Shown here: positions 17,942 through 27,193 of the stretch, piece after piece
How the letters are laid out: every line of letters starts with the position of its first letter
Position numbering within the stretch: position 1 is the first letter of the stretch
DNA from: Euglena gracilis
Taxonomy: Eukaryota; Euglenida; Euglenophyceae; Euglenales
DNA: 64,000 nucleotides
Assembly (NCBI GenBank): GCA_039621445.1
Contig: CP154956.1
Location: 20,921,295 to 20,985,294, forward strand
Direction: 5' to 3'
The notes under the pieces: generated by a model
Told to the model about the DNA's origin: nothing
Seen by the model: only the letters and a program-made list of their open reading frames with translations
The model's database searches: none
Translations under genes and position numbers: made by a program

Positions 17942-18278
17942 GCAATTCCCAGTTGGTGAAATCCCTCAGGTGTGCAGCCCAACATTTTTGGTGGACAAAA
18001 AAGGGTCAAGTACCAGAAGGATGGTCAGCCATTATGGAACATTGAATGCCAGAAGCAAGGCACATGCAGGTTATTTGCCAAGCATGGAGGTTTTGATTGA
18101 AAGTTTGGCCAAATGTCGCTGGAAAAGTACCCTGGACATGACGAGTGGGTATTGGCAAATCACAATCACAAAAAGAGCAGCAAATTTGTCTGCATTTTGC
18201 ATTCCATCTGGGAGGTGTTTTCGTCCCAAAAGGATGATGTTTGGCCTAAGTAATGCACCGATATTTTTCAGGAGTTGA
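17934..18278 (+). CDS. pol: F1-d reverse transcriptase palm
   Basis: A 114-codon frame: IEQFPVGEIPQVCSPTFLV, KSTLDMTSGYWQITITK (motif A) and MFGLSNAPIFF. One base is missing in the gcaccg-atattt stretch (18257), which causes the frame to close. FQELMEI follows in the next frame and then the shared TAA (about 18295). Confidence 0.8.
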   Translation: MIEQFPVGEIPQVCSPTFLVDKKGSSTRRMVSHYGTLNARSKAHAGYLPSMEVLIESLAKCRWKSTLDMTSGYWQITITKRAANLSAFCIPSGRCFRPKRMMFGLSNAPIFFRS

Positions 18279-18310
18279 TGGAAATTCGAACCTCCTAATG
18301 CAAAACGGAT

Positions 18311-19408
18311 TTGAGGGTGAGAGAGATTTTGAAGGATGGACACCTGGCTTCTTTTTTCGATGACACAGGGGTTGGTGCAAACTCTGAAGAGGATCATTTG
18401 TATCTTTTGGAAAAGTGGTTTGAAGTTTGCAGAAAGAACCAAGTGAGAATCAAATTGAGCAAATGTTCCTTTCTGAATCAGTCCATTGACTATTTGGGTT
18501 TCTCGTTGGGATGGGGAATGTGGCAGGCAAACAAAAGAAACATTGAACCAATTCTGAGTTTTGGAGTTCAGAATCAAAGGGATTTGAGGCGAATTTTGGG
18601 AGCCATGAATTTCTACCGAAGACACGTGAAAGGTTTTACTTTTGACTCAGCCCCGCTCACAGATCTTCTGAAAAAGAATGTGAAATGGAGGTGGACTGAA
18701 AAGGAGGAGAGTTGTTTGAATGCATTGAAAAGGAAATTGTCTTCTCTTGATGTGTTGGGTACCCCCAGGAGTTCAGGAGAGATTGTTTTGGTGACTGACA
18801 GTTCGGATTTGGGAGGTGGTTCAGCATTGTTTCAGTGGCAAACCCTCCAACAAACACAAAATCCTGAGAATTTTCGAACCAGTGGTGTGAAGGTGGATGG
18901 AACCCTGAAAAACAACTACCCCAGTGAAATGAGGTTGGTGCCCTTGGGCCACTACAACTGGAAATGGAGTGAGGCAAGAAAAAAATACACCACCTGGGAA
19001 AAGGAAATTTTGAGTGGTGTGCTGATCATTGCTTCACAAACAAGGATTTTGCAAAATCTGCCAATTGTGTGGATGACAGACAATGAGGCAGCCACCTCTT
19101 TTCTGAAGGGTGAACCCCCCCTCAACAAAAGACTGAGAAGGATGTATGTGTTTTTGCACCAGTTCAAACTGAATATCGTTCATGTGGCAGGTTGCAAAAA
19201 TGAATTGTGTGATTTTTTGTCTCGTGCTGATTTTGAGAACAAATTTGAAATTAATTTTGAGGAAGAAGCCAGTAACGCTTTTCAGAAAATGGATGTGCAG
19301 CTTGACCTGTTTTTGCAGAAGATTTTCAGTGTCAGAAAAGGATTATTTGAATTCAGAGCTGAAGCATTTTTGAGAAAAAGTGGAGGTTTCAAACCCCTGT
19401 TTCATTGA
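18311..19408 (+). CDS. pol: F1-d RT C-terminus and complete RNase H
   Basis: A 365-codon frame. ASFFDDTGVG (RT active site, FFDD), DYLGFSLGWGMW, FYRRHVKGF. RNase H has all four acids: LVTDSSDLGGGSALF, YTTWEKEILSGVL, IVWMTDNEAATSF and GCKNELCDFLSRA. It ends in an acidic linker (NFEEEASNAFQKM). This is the best-preserved F1 RNase H in the window. Confidence 0.85.
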   Translation: MRVREILKDGHLASFFDDTGVGANSEEDHLYLLEKWFEVCRKNQVRIKLSKCSFLNQSIDYLGFSLGWGMWQANKRNIEPILSFGVQNQRDLRRILGAMNFYRRHVKGFTFDSAPLTDLLKKNVKWRWTEKEESCLNALKRKLSSLDVLGTPRSSGEIVLVTDSSDLGGGSALFQWQTLQQTQNPENFRTSGVKVDGTLKNNYPSEMRLVPLGHYNWKWSEARKKYTTWEKEILSGVLIIASQTRILQNLPIVWMTDNEAATSFLKGEPPLNKRLRRMYVFLHQFKLNIVHVAGCKNELCDFLSRADFENKFEINFEEEASNAFQKMDVQLDLFLQKIFSVRKGLFEFRAEAFLRKSGGFKPLFH

Positions 19409-20672
19409 CAACGAGTTTTGGTTCAGATCTGCCAAGGCCATGTATTGTGAAGGAAAATTGGTTGTTCCGTCTCATTTGTTGAAGGTTTGTTTGGATGAAT
19501 GTCACAAGGCAAGCAACCATGTTGGTGCTGAAAGGACTTTGTTGTTCTTTTTGAGCCATTTTCAGTCCAAGGTTTCCAAGAAAGACATGTTGGAAATTTG
19601 CAGGGCCATTGTGATGACATGTAAAATTTGCACCCTTTCAAAACAAAACCGTCCCAGTGACCGTGGAAAGGTGGGTTCTTTACCGATTCCAACAGTGAGC
19701 AATGAAGTTTTGTGTTTGGATTTTGTGCAAATGGACCCCTACAATGGTTTTGATTATGTGCTGACTTTGATCGACAATTTGTCCCATTTTTGCAAATTCA
19801 TCCCCACACAGAAAACGGTAACCGGAGAAGGTGTTTTGAGGCTTATTTTGGACCGGTGGATTTCTGTTTTTGGAAAACCGTCTGTTGTAAGGTCTGACAA
19901 CGACGTGCGATTCAGACAGCCCAGTGGTTTTTACCAGACAGCCCTGAAAGCTCTCGACGTGAAATTATCGTTTTCTCTGCCCCGGAACCCCCGATCAAAC
20001 GGTTTGGTTGAAAATGTCAATAAAATGTTCTTGCAGAATATGCGAGCATTGAGTCTGTCTTCCAAGGACAAAAATTGGGTTCAGCTGATCCCGTATTGCA
20101 CATTTTTGATGAATTCGCAGATTTCCCCCACGACAATGTTGTCACCCCATGAAATGTTTTTGGGCAGACCAGCTTGGAGGTTGGAATTACCCCCAGAACC
20201 GGTGACAAATCCAGAAACCCATTCTTGGTTTTTGACCCAGATAGAAATTCAAGAAAGAGCTTCCCAGAGATTGAAAGAATTGAGGAAAAAAGATTTTGAG
20301 AGTGCCAACAAAGGGGGGGTACCAGCAAAAATTGAAGAAGATGACTATGTTTTGGTGCACAACAAAAGATGGCCAAACAAATCATGGCCCAAGCTTTCCC
20401 CCCCCTGGCAAGGACCTTTTAGGGTTCTGAAATCAAGGTTCAATTCAGTGCAAATTGCAAGTAGTCCATCTTTGGGAGGGGTCGTTGATGTTTCTTTGGG
20501 TTTGTGCAAAAAGTGGGAGGTTGCTTTGCATGAAGAAAGCCTTTTGGAAGAAGACCCAGACCTTTTGACCGGTGATGTGGTTGTGGGAGACCCAGTGGAG
20601 GGTGACACCCCCATGTCAGACCAGGGAGGGGATCCCCTCTTCAGATGTCAGAAGAAGAACAAGCAAGCATAG
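19380..20672 (+). CDS. pol: F1-d integrase
   Basis: A 430-codon frame. Zinc domain CHKASNHVGAERT with MTCKICTLSKQNR. Core CLDFVQMDPYN, VVRSDNDVRF and SNGLVENVNKM (D, D, E). C-terminal KLSPPWQGPFRVL (GPY/F-type) and an acidic Pro-rich tail ending CQKKNKQA-stop at 20672, directly at the NL junction. No chromodomain is present. All catalytic residues are intact. Confidence 0.9.
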   Translation: MEVSNPCFIDNEFWFRSAKAMYCEGKLVVPSHLLKVCLDECHKASNHVGAERTLLFFLSHFQSKVSKKDMLEICRAIVMTCKICTLSKQNRPSDRGKVGSLPIPTVSNEVLCLDFVQMDPYNGFDYVLTLIDNLSHFCKFIPTQKTVTGEGVLRLILDRWISVFGKPSVVRSDNDVRFRQPSGFYQTALKALDVKLSFSLPRNPRSNGLVENVNKMFLQNMRALSLSSKDKNWVQLIPYCTFLMNSQISPTTMLSPHEMFLGRPAWRLELPPEPVTNPETHSWFLTQIEIQERASQRLKELRKKDFESANKGGVPAKIEEDDYVLVHNKRWPNKSWPKLSPPWQGPFRVLKSRFNSVQIASSPSLGGVVDVSLGLCKKWEVALHEESLLEEDPDLLTGDVVVGDPVEGDTPMSDQGGDPLFRCQKKNKQA

Positions 20673-21025
20673 GGTGGTTACGAGGTGTTGCAGCCCCATT
20701 CCAATCAAGCCACAAGCGTCGCGTCAGCCCACGCCAAATTTTCCGGGCATTCCTTCTGCAGTGAATTTGCGAACCGCGGGCTGTCGCATCAGCACCTTTC
20801 CGACCAATCTGCGCAGACATTCTCCCGACGTGATCGGCCTTGTTCCTTCGTGTTCCGGGTCCAAGGGTGGAGGCAGCAAGTTACCGGCTTCGTTCACTTG
20901 TGCAGGGTGCTTCACCTTTCGCAGGGCTGTCAAGCGTGCGGAGGCCAAGATCTCGGCGGCCCCGACGGGCCCCCCGTCGTTGATGCTTTTGAAGGCAAAT
21001 GTTGCCAGTCCCTCGAGTAAGGATT
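20673..21025 (-). mobile_element. NL fragment between F1-d and solo LTR
   Basis: Matches 6834-7185: MGLQHLVTTL end, then GTRPITSGECLRRLVGKVLM and LLEGLATFAF. It ends in ggatt (21021-21025). It is the third copy of the NL flank of the F1 site. Confidence 0.8.
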
Positions 21026-21216
21026 TGCGGACTATTTACTAACCGCCTGGACCGAACTTTGTATTCCTAATTCGAACCTTTCCTCCTGTGCAGTCTGCTG
21101 GCTCTGGTTATGTCTTTACATTGATTGTGTTACGTCTTTGGGGACAATTGGGATATCAAGAAAAATTGGGAATCCGAGGATTTCAATAAAAACAAAAGAA
21201 TATTCTGAGACGTCCA
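21026..21216 (+). repeat. Solo F1 LTR with 5-bp target duplication
   Basis: 191 bp TG...CA, flanked by ggatt at 21021-21025 and 21217-21221. On the minus strand the NL reading frame closes perfectly across it (GGQAES then LLEGLATFAF) when LTR and one ggatt are removed. It marks the right end of the F1 insertion. Confidence 0.92.
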
Positions 21217-21954
21217 GGATTCAGCCTGTCCTCCAGCCTCTCGGCTCAGCATGTCCTTGAGATGGTCGGGTTTCAATCCCGACGGTCCCGCTGCAGATTC
21301 CTTTCCAAAGGAAAATACTGCCTTCCGGACCAGGGAAAGACGGTCACGCCTCTCTTCCTCATCTGCCGGAGGAGGCGTTGCGACCCTTTTGTCCATGGGG
21401 CCCCGCCCTGGTGGTTCCTCGAATGGATGCATATCTTGGAGCCTTTTCCGAACAGTAGGGTGCTTGTCGTCTTCCACGCCGTCGGAGAGCAACAATTGGC
21501 ATGCCTTCCCCACTGCCCATTTACCGACAAGACGTTCCAAACGGCGAACAAAGCCTTCCTCTTGGACCTCCTCCTCTCGTCGGACCTGTCCCCGGGTTCC
21601 AACCAAGGTGGCCGGTTGTGCGCGGCGTTGAGAATCTTCCCAGCTGTAATTCACGGGGCGTTTGAGATACGACTCTGCTCTCGCTCTGATGACTCTTCCA
21701 AACCTCGCCCAGTGGCCCCGCCCTCCTTTCCCCAAGGGCGCTAGGACCGACTTAGGGAAGGCCCACAGGGCGTGGAGGGTCTCCCATGTTGGTTTTTCAT
21801 TGAAGCATCTCAAGACGGTTGCGTATGAATCACAGACGGCCGGCAAGGCCCCTTTCGGGATGATGGATACCGTCCCCAGGTGGTCCAGGGAAATGTCTGT
21901 CCACGAGGGTGACAGTGATGGGCACGGATCCGTTAATGGAGTGCCCGTTTTCAT
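21217..21954 (-). CDS. NL-1 ORF2 segment before RT
   Basis: TDISLDHLGTVSIIPKG, then ETLHALWAFPKSVLAPLGKG, a basic SWEDSQRRAQP region, and RKAVFSFGKESAAGPSGLKP + DHLKDML, the conserved lead-in to RT in non-LTR elements. The frame ends at the F1 LTR. Its start is out of frame with the 2A segment because one G is missing near 21957 (ccggaatg versus ccgggaatg in the derivatives). Confidence 0.8.
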
Positions 21955-22394
21955 TCCGGCACGAACACGGCATTCATTTCCACGTCGGCATCATCTAGGG
22001 CGCTTGGGCCCCTGGTGTTTGGGACCCCCCCAAGTGACACTTCCGGGGGTGGTCGGCTTATGAGGTCTTGTAACAGCTGTTGCAGGTTGTTCGCGTCCTG
22101 GGTGGAGGCCACTTCCATCGGGCCGGCAGCCAGGGGTGGCACAAGGGTTGTGGCAAGCAGGAATCCAACCGCCCGCTCCGGGTCTGTGGTCATGTCAAAG
22201 TCCATTGCCCGGCGGGGGGACGGTACCGTTCCCTCCGGTAGTTGCGGACCCATATTGTGTTCCACTTCACTGCGAGAAAGGTGGTCGCTCCTGCTTGATG
22301 GATTGTCAAGCCGCCGGGTAGGAGGCCCCGGGTTGCTCTCCACATCGCCGCAAGACAATAGGCTCCCCGCCCTGTCTTTTTGTGCCGGTTTGGG
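21951..22394 (-). CDS. NL-1 2A peptide and start of ORF2
   Basis: SLLSCGDVESNPGPPTRRLD: a canonical 2A (core GDVESNPGP, 22323-22349). Ribosomes would skip between Gly and Pro, releasing the N-terminal module and starting the RT polyprotein with Pro. Downstream are DFDMTTDPERAVGFLLATTL and NLQQLLQDLISRPPPEVSL. Upstream, PYPKPAQKDRAG is cut by the F2 insertion but resumes in frame at 35540 (HRLARRTP). Confidence 0.85.
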   Translation of the reverse strand, partial: PKPAQKDRAGSLLSCGDVESNPGPPTRRLDNPSSRSDHLSRSEVEHNMGPQLPEGTVPSPRRAMDFDMTTDPERAVGFLLATTLVPPLAAGPMEVASTQDANNLQQLLQDLISRPPPEVSLGGVPNTRGPSALDDADVEMNAVFVPE

Positions 22395-22399
22395 GTATG

Positions 22400-22707
22400 A
22401 GTGTACGTCTGATTCCCAATTCCCCTTTCCCAATTCCCAAAAGCCTTCGCTTTCGCCCTGGCGCACCTACTTGGGAACTGAAAATCAGAATAACAGAAAA
22501 TCCCTTTTCCCACTTCCCAAGAAGCAAAGCACGGAGCAATGCAGGGAGGACGGACTGGATAACCAAGTCCGGTCCGGAGAAAAGGAAAGAAAAAACAGAA
22601 TACCACCTGTGGAGAGAGAAGGGGCACCCATTAGGAAATCCTAATAGGATCTGCTTCCATCCTAACTTCCTCAACGGAAGGGGACAGAAGCATACGCCTG
22701 GTACACA
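22400..22707 (-). repeat. F2-A 3' LTR
   Basis: 308 bp. On the minus strand it begins TGTGTAC and ends GTACACT, giving near-perfect inverted termini. It differs from the 5' LTR by c/t, a/g and a/c substitutions only. Confidence 0.93.
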
Positions 22708-22717
22708 TCCCCCTCCC
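22708..22717 (-). promoter_or_regulatory. F2 polypurine tract
   Basis: The minus strand reads gggaggggga directly before the 3' LTR. This is the usual plus-strand primer position. Confidence 0.75.
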
Positions 22718-23525
22718 AGGGCTATGCCCGATTTCCCCTTTGGACCAGGCATTCCGGCCACAGGGAGTTCGGACACAGACCTGGTCTGTGGGAGGTGCAC
22801 CCTGGCGCATCCACAGGGGTCCTTCCCGTGTCACAGGGGTCCAATAAAAAAGGGGGGGGCGGAAAGGAGGGGACCCAAAAAGCCCAAAACGCGCAAAATG
22901 GTTTCACCTACTTTGCGGTGGCTTATGGGTGTATAGTATATTATAGCCCATGGGGAAAATGGGGCTGGCAGGTTTCCTTGCCAAGCAAACCCATCCACCC
23001 AGTTTGGGTGTGCCCAAGGCACTTGGGGTTGGGTCCATGGGCATTCCAGGAAAACCCATGGGGAGGGTGTGGAAGGAGGGGGCCACTGACCAGTCAAACC
23101 TGGGCAGGGCGCATGGCCAGTCAGACCTGACCACGCAAAAGGAAATCCTACTCTACAAAACCAACTGCCGGCGACAGCATTTGCCCCGGGGGGAAAGTAG
23201 AGAGGAGTTGGGGGTTGGCTTAGGCCAGAAAAGTTGTGCTGTCTGGCAGCCTTAAGGCCTCAAACGGCCGAAAAGAAAAGAAAGGGAAAGTAAAAGAGGC
23301 CGTCGGCCCTGTGAGCTGCGTGTCGCACGCCCGCGAGAGGGGACAGGGGAGAGGGGTGTGCATGCATGCGCACAGAATCCTGCACATGGCAGCATCCCGG
23401 TGGGAACTTACTAGCGTACCGCAAAGGGTCTTCGAAGGGGTTGTTCGGGCGAATACCCAAACAGGGTGTCAGGCGAATACCTGACGAGGGTGCTGAAAGA
23501 CGCCGCATTGGCGCTGACAGACACC
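22718..23525 (-). other. F2-A 3' untranslated region
   Basis: About 800 bp without convincing coding. It holds homopolymer runs (22850, 22860), a short repeat (gcgaatacc, twice near 23449-23480) and no RNA gene that I can see. Confidence 0.5.
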
Positions 23526-24335
23526 TCACCTGCCTTTATCGGCTGGACGTTCGCGGACTTCACGCCAGTAGTCGTGTTGGGGGTCCCCTAATGGGTCCTC
23601 AACCAACTCCAGTTGGCGTGGAACGTGGCGGAGCTGATTCACTCCGAATGGTGTTGAGCTCCGGATCGTTGACATCAAAGGAAGGGGTTTCCCAGTCCTT
23701 GATCCAATTATCCGGCAGCTTCTCCCTGGTACGTTCAGCATGATGTTGAAGATACCGTTGGAGTTGCCCCCAGAAAATTCTGGGCAGCATCACCGGCCAG
23801 ATGATGTAATTCATCCGGGGGTGATTCGCAGGCACCTGGGGGGGGATCCCCCTGGGTCTGCTTGAAGTTGATGTCATACATCCACCTCGCTGTCCGAGCT
23901 CTTGCGGTATGGGGCCGTAATACAGCCGCCAACCAACCTCTGAAGTCCACCAAATTGTTCTTCAGGAGGCCACAGTGTCAAGGCGTATCCGCCATGCTGA
24001 CGCTTGGAGAACAGGGTGTAAACCCGTGTCTTCCAGTCGCCATCAGTCCAGAGGTAAGGCATTCTTACCTTGGCGTGTTCCTCGACGGCGAGGCGCATTG
24101 CCCCAGCGTCGATCTGGAACTCACGGGCCATTCCCGTGTGACGGTAGCTTTCTACCTTTCGGAAGTCGGAGTGCTTCAGGCGGCCTTCCACCTGCTTGTA
24201 CTCCTTCTTCCACTTCTCCAGTGTCTCCCAGTGCTGGAGGACAATGGTGGTGACTGCTCCATCAGCAGTCTGCACGAACTTGGCTCCTACAGTTGATGCA
24301 CAAGGCAGGGATATCCCTGTCGTGAGCATTCTCAC
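23526..24335 (-). pseudogene. F2-A ORF3, C-terminal part, frameshifted
   Basis: Continues ORF3 after a frameshift: GAKFVQTADGAVTTIVLQHW, ETLEKWKKEYKQVEGRLKHS, FQIDAGAMRLAVEEHAKVRM and YLWTDGDWKTRVYTLFSKRQ (23874-24335). Then, in other frames, MNYIIWPVMLPRIFWGQLQR and WETPSFDVNDPELN, ending DPQHDYWREVRERPADKGR (23526). Compact and aromatic-rich, it looks like a folded domain, but I do not recognise it. Confidence 0.45.
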
Positions 24336-25542
24336 TGTAGGAGTAGTTCAAGCTGTGCTTCCAGGCATTCAGGCACTCGCCACATACGAGCGCCACACAG
24401 TTCGGCACATATGCCCTGTGATGGAACCACGAGGATTGCACCTGCCGCTTGCACACACGCACAAGCAGTTGGTTGCGCCGCACATGGTGGCACACGGTGC
24501 ACGTCCAGGCAAAGGACGTGCCGTGTTGGAAAACCAACACGCAGTCCTCGCCAAAGTACTGTGCCAGTACTGTGGGGGAGCGCCTGTTCCAGTATGTCCA
24601 GGTATGTTCCGGGGCATAGTGGAAAGGTTCTCCTCGGACGAAGAGGGGCTGAATCCATCGATTCAGTGACCCTGTCTGGTGCCTAATAGCAGCCAGTCTC
24701 TTCGTCCTCTCTTCCACGGTGCCTAGTCTGGTCAGGATATCCTGGGTCCGGAGCTGGGGATCCGCAAACACAGGAGGTGAAGCAGGTTCATCCTGCTCCT
24801 CATCCGTCGATCCGGCGGAAGACTGGGCCTGTCGACCACGAGCCTTACCTTTCGGTTTGCTCTGGCCGTACCCGGACGATGCAACGGCCGAATGGTCGTG
24901 CATTGTCGTTTGGCCTTTCGGCTGTCCGTCAGTCTGACCTCCAGCGCCACCTTTCGGTGGTGGTTTCCCATCACCGCCTTTGGAAGGGGGCTTACAGGGT
25001 GCAGCACCCGGTTTGCCTCCTTTCGGCTTCGCACTCCCGGAATCAGGAGGCGACGCCTGCGGCTTACTCCTGGTATCAGGAGCCGATGGTGCCGGAGTAG
25101 ACGTTTGCCGTCTGGGCGAAGCGGGCAAACTGACCACTGGGTCGCGCATGACGCTCCGAGGGGTCGGCACACGTTCCTGGGGTTGTTCAGCCGGCCGTCG
25201 CCGAGCAGGTTCATCCTGTCCGACGACACGTGGCACTGTGGTCGTCACCGGAATCGGTGCTTCCACAGGCGCTGGCACTCCCAGAAACTCTGCCATTGTC
25301 CTCGGGACGGCAGGGACCCTGCGCGGTGTCGGTGGTCGTGGGGGTATCCCCTCCACTTCCATTTCGACATCCGGTCTAGGAGGTTGATCCTCCACAACCG
25401 CTGGCGCAGGTGCTATGGGAGGTTGATCCTCCGGTGTAGCCGGTGCGACAGATGGCTCTGTCGGCTGGGGTTCATCCCCTGAAGATGGTCGCACTGCTGC
25501 CGGAGATGGGGGTGTGGGGACACCGACATCTGGTGTATCCAC
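24262..25542 (-). CDS. F2-A ORF3: Pro-rich region and Cys/His domain
   Basis: A 426-codon frame downstream of integrase, in the position of env or accessory ORFs. Residues 1-260 are Pro/Ala/Lys/Gly-rich and disordered. Residues about 285-310 (RTQDILTRLGTVEERTKRLA) may be helical. The C-terminus has CTVCHHVRRNQLLVRVCKRQ, SSWFHHRAYVPNC, CGECLNAWKHS and PALCINC: four CxxC/C-type pairs plus His, suggesting a multi-zinc fold. There is no signal peptide or membrane segment, so it is not an envelope. Nucleic-acid or protein binding is a guess. Confidence 0.5.
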   Translation of the reverse strand: MDTPDVGVPTPPSPAAVRPSSGDEPQPTEPSVAPATPEDQPPIAPAPAVVEDQPPRPDVEMEVEGIPPRPPTPRRVPAVPRTMAEFLGVPAPVEAPIPVTTTVPRVVGQDEPARRRPAEQPQERVPTPRSVMRDPVVSLPASPRRQTSTPAPSAPDTRSKPQASPPDSGSAKPKGGKPGAAPCKPPSKGGDGKPPPKGGAGGQTDGQPKGQTTMHDHSAVASSGYGQSKPKGKARGRQAQSSAGSTDEEQDEPASPPVFADPQLRTQDILTRLGTVEERTKRLAAIRHQTGSLNRWIQPLFVRGEPFHYAPEHTWTYWNRRSPTVLAQYFGEDCVLVFQHGTSFAWTCTVCHHVRRNQLLVRVCKRQVQSSWFHHRAYVPNCVALVCGECLNAWKHSLNYSYSENAHDRDIPALCINCRSQVRADC

Positions 25543-26021
25543 GACCTTGATGCTACGCCTCCACCTCGTGGCGTTAGTGCAGCAGCCACGGCAGTAATGC
25601 CAGTGACTACGGCGCCGAGCACGCGGCCTCCTAACGAGGTGCGTGCTGTGGGACTGGCAGGTTCTTCGAGGATATCCTCGACGACCATACCAGTCACCTC
25701 GGCTGGAGGCTCAGCCGTTGGAACAGGCGTAGCAGCCACAGGTATATCCCCTGCGGGTGCTTCGTCTGGCCTAGGCTGTGCCAGAGTAGGTAGAGCAGCG
25801 TAGAGGATATCCTCCATGTTCTCACCTACCTCCTCAGGAAGTTCCTGCTCTCCACCTACCGGTGGACAGACAGGAGCCGCCGCGGGAGCCGGGGAAACCG
25901 ATCGTTCCCCTGCCGCTCGCGGGGCAGAGACGAAGGATACAGCCGTTCCTGTCGGAGACGGCGGCGCTGCCCCCAGAATGGTGACAGAGGCGCTGCGGTC
26001 GCGTTCCTCCCGCCGCGGCAT
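25413..26021 (-). CDS. F2-A ORF3 N-terminal Pro/Ala/Glu-rich region
   Basis: A 202-codon frame, MPRREERDRSASVTILGAAP, then low-complexity acidic and Pro-rich sequence (VGENMEDILYAALPTLAQP; GRVLGAVVTGITAVAAALTP as one short hydrophobic stretch). It leads in frame-shifted continuity into the 426-codon frame. It is probably the start of the same ORF3. Confidence 0.45.
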   Translation of the reverse strand: MPRREERDRSASVTILGAAPPSPTGTAVSFVSAPRAAGERSVSPAPAAAPVCPPVGGEQELPEEVGENMEDILYAALPTLAQPRPDEAPAGDIPVAATPVPTAEPPAEVTGMVVEDILEEPASPTARTSLGGRVLGAVVTGITAVAAALTPRGGGVASRSWIHQMSVSPHPHLRQQCDHLQGMNPSRQSHLSHRLHRRINLP

Positions 26022-26070
26022 CGCGGTGGTGGAAGCGACTGATGCCTCACGTTTCCTTCGCGCCAGAGGT

Positions 26071-26577
26071 TCACCCTCTGGGGCGATGAAGGCGCGCAGA
26101 TCCTCGGGCGAACGAGGATCGTCGGGGTGCCATCGGCATCCCTGGGCATCCGCCAGCCTGTAAAAGGCCAGCGTGCTGCTGCTGGCACTGTTGGGCCAGG
26201 GTGGCGGCTATGACGGCTGCAGGTAATCTGGAACGGGGCTTGAAATATAGGCAGGGGATAGCTTTTCCGTCTGGGGTTCTTAGGTACGGTTTGAAGTCGT
26301 CCATATGGACGTCCTCAATCCCGTTGGGCAAGGCAACTTTATTTCGCCCGCTACTACCTAACCTCTCCAAAATTTCGCATGGGCCGAGCCAAAGAGGATC
26401 TAACTTGGAAGATTGCATGCGGGTGCGGTTATTCCGTACCCCCACGCGGTCACCTGGACTATACACAGGTGTGTTGAAATTCTGTAAAAAACGATTTCCG
26501 TTTGTTGGAATGATTTTCTGTGATACGTGATTGGACTGCAGAGCGGAGTGATTCCACTTCTGCAAACCACGTTTCAC
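26071..26577 (-). CDS. pol: F2-A integrase C-terminal domain
   Basis: YSPGDRVGVRNNRTRMQSSK, LDPLWLGPCEILERLGSSGR and KVALPNGIEDVHMDDFKPYL, a GPY/F-type DNA-binding module ending the pol polyprotein. The reading after about residue 125 is low complexity and leads towards ORF3. Confidence 0.8.
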   Translation of the reverse strand: MKRGLQKWNHSALQSNHVSQKIIPTNGNRFLQNFNTPVYSPGDRVGVRNNRTRMQSSKLDPLWLGPCEILERLGSSGRNKVALPNGIEDVHMDDFKPYLRTPDGKAIPCLYFKPRSRLPAAVIAATLAQQCQQQHAGLLQAGGCPGMPMAPRRSSFARGSARLHRPRG

Positions 26578-27193
26578 AGCTGACGCTACTTCGGGCGGGT
26601 CTCTCCGAGGGGATATCCCCTATGGCCGGAGGGTCTCGTCCGAAAACGATTTTGTACGGTGAGTGTGTTAATACCAACCCTGGCAAGGTATTGATGTAAA
26701 ATAAAAACCAATGAAGAACGGATAACCAATTCTTACCCGAGTCAGCCAGTGAAAGGCGAAGCATATTGACAACGGATTTCACGGCTGCCTCGGCTCTACC
26801 ATTGCCTTTCGGGCGGTATATAATGGAAAAATGCTGCTCAATGCCGAGTAAACCGCACAAAGTTGTGAAAAACCGCGAAGAGATCAAGTGATCTTGATCA
26901 CTCACGATTTCGTTCGGTAAACCCATTAAGCAGATGCATTTCTCCAGGAATATGGATGCCAAAATTTGGGCTGTCAACCCTGCTTTCCGGCATGGAATGG
27001 CTACTATGTACCCACTCAGCCGACAGACGACAACAAAAACGTAATCGTAAATTTTGTCATCTGATCCTTTGCAAGGTTCAAGTTCGAGAAAATCCATGCA
27101 GAGGGACGTAATAATGTCAGGTGGTCCAGGAAAGAGCCATTGTACCAGGGGGGGTACCTCTGCGCGGTTTTCACAGCCTGACAAATTTGGCAC
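26459..27193 (-). CDS. pol: F2-A integrase catalytic core
   Basis: A 244-codon frame: PPDIITSLCMDFLELEP (first Asp), PNEIVSDQDHLISSRFFTT (second Asp) and YRPKGNGRAEAAVKSVVNM (Glu). A DDE integrase of Ty3/gypsy type. It is separated from the zinc domain by a frameshift at an A-run (27168-27171) where copy B has one base fewer. Confidence 0.85.
   Translation of the reverse strand: MPNLSGCENRAEVPPLVQWLFPGPPDIITSLCMDFLELEPCKGSDDKIYDYVFVVVCRLSGYIVAIPCRKAGLTAQILASIFLEKCICLMGLPNEIVSDQDHLISSRFFTTLCGLLGIEQHFSIIYRPKGNGRAEAAVKSVVNMLRLSLADSGKNWLSVLHWFLFYINTLPGLVLTHSPYKIVFGRDPPAIGDIPSERPARSSVSCETWFAEVESLRSAVQSRITENHSNKRKSFFTEFQHTCV

Larger units (their letters stand above)
16274..20672 (+). mobile_element. 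F1-d LTR retrotransposon, internally deleted
   Basis: 5' LTR, leader, truncated gag fused to the pol linker, then RT, RNase H and integrase. Relative to F1-c it lacks 8133-12133 (gag C-terminus, zinc knuckle, protease, Dam-like domain and QH). It ends with no 3' LTR at the same NL junction as F1-c. Pol sequence here is better preserved than in F1-c. Confidence 0.85.
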
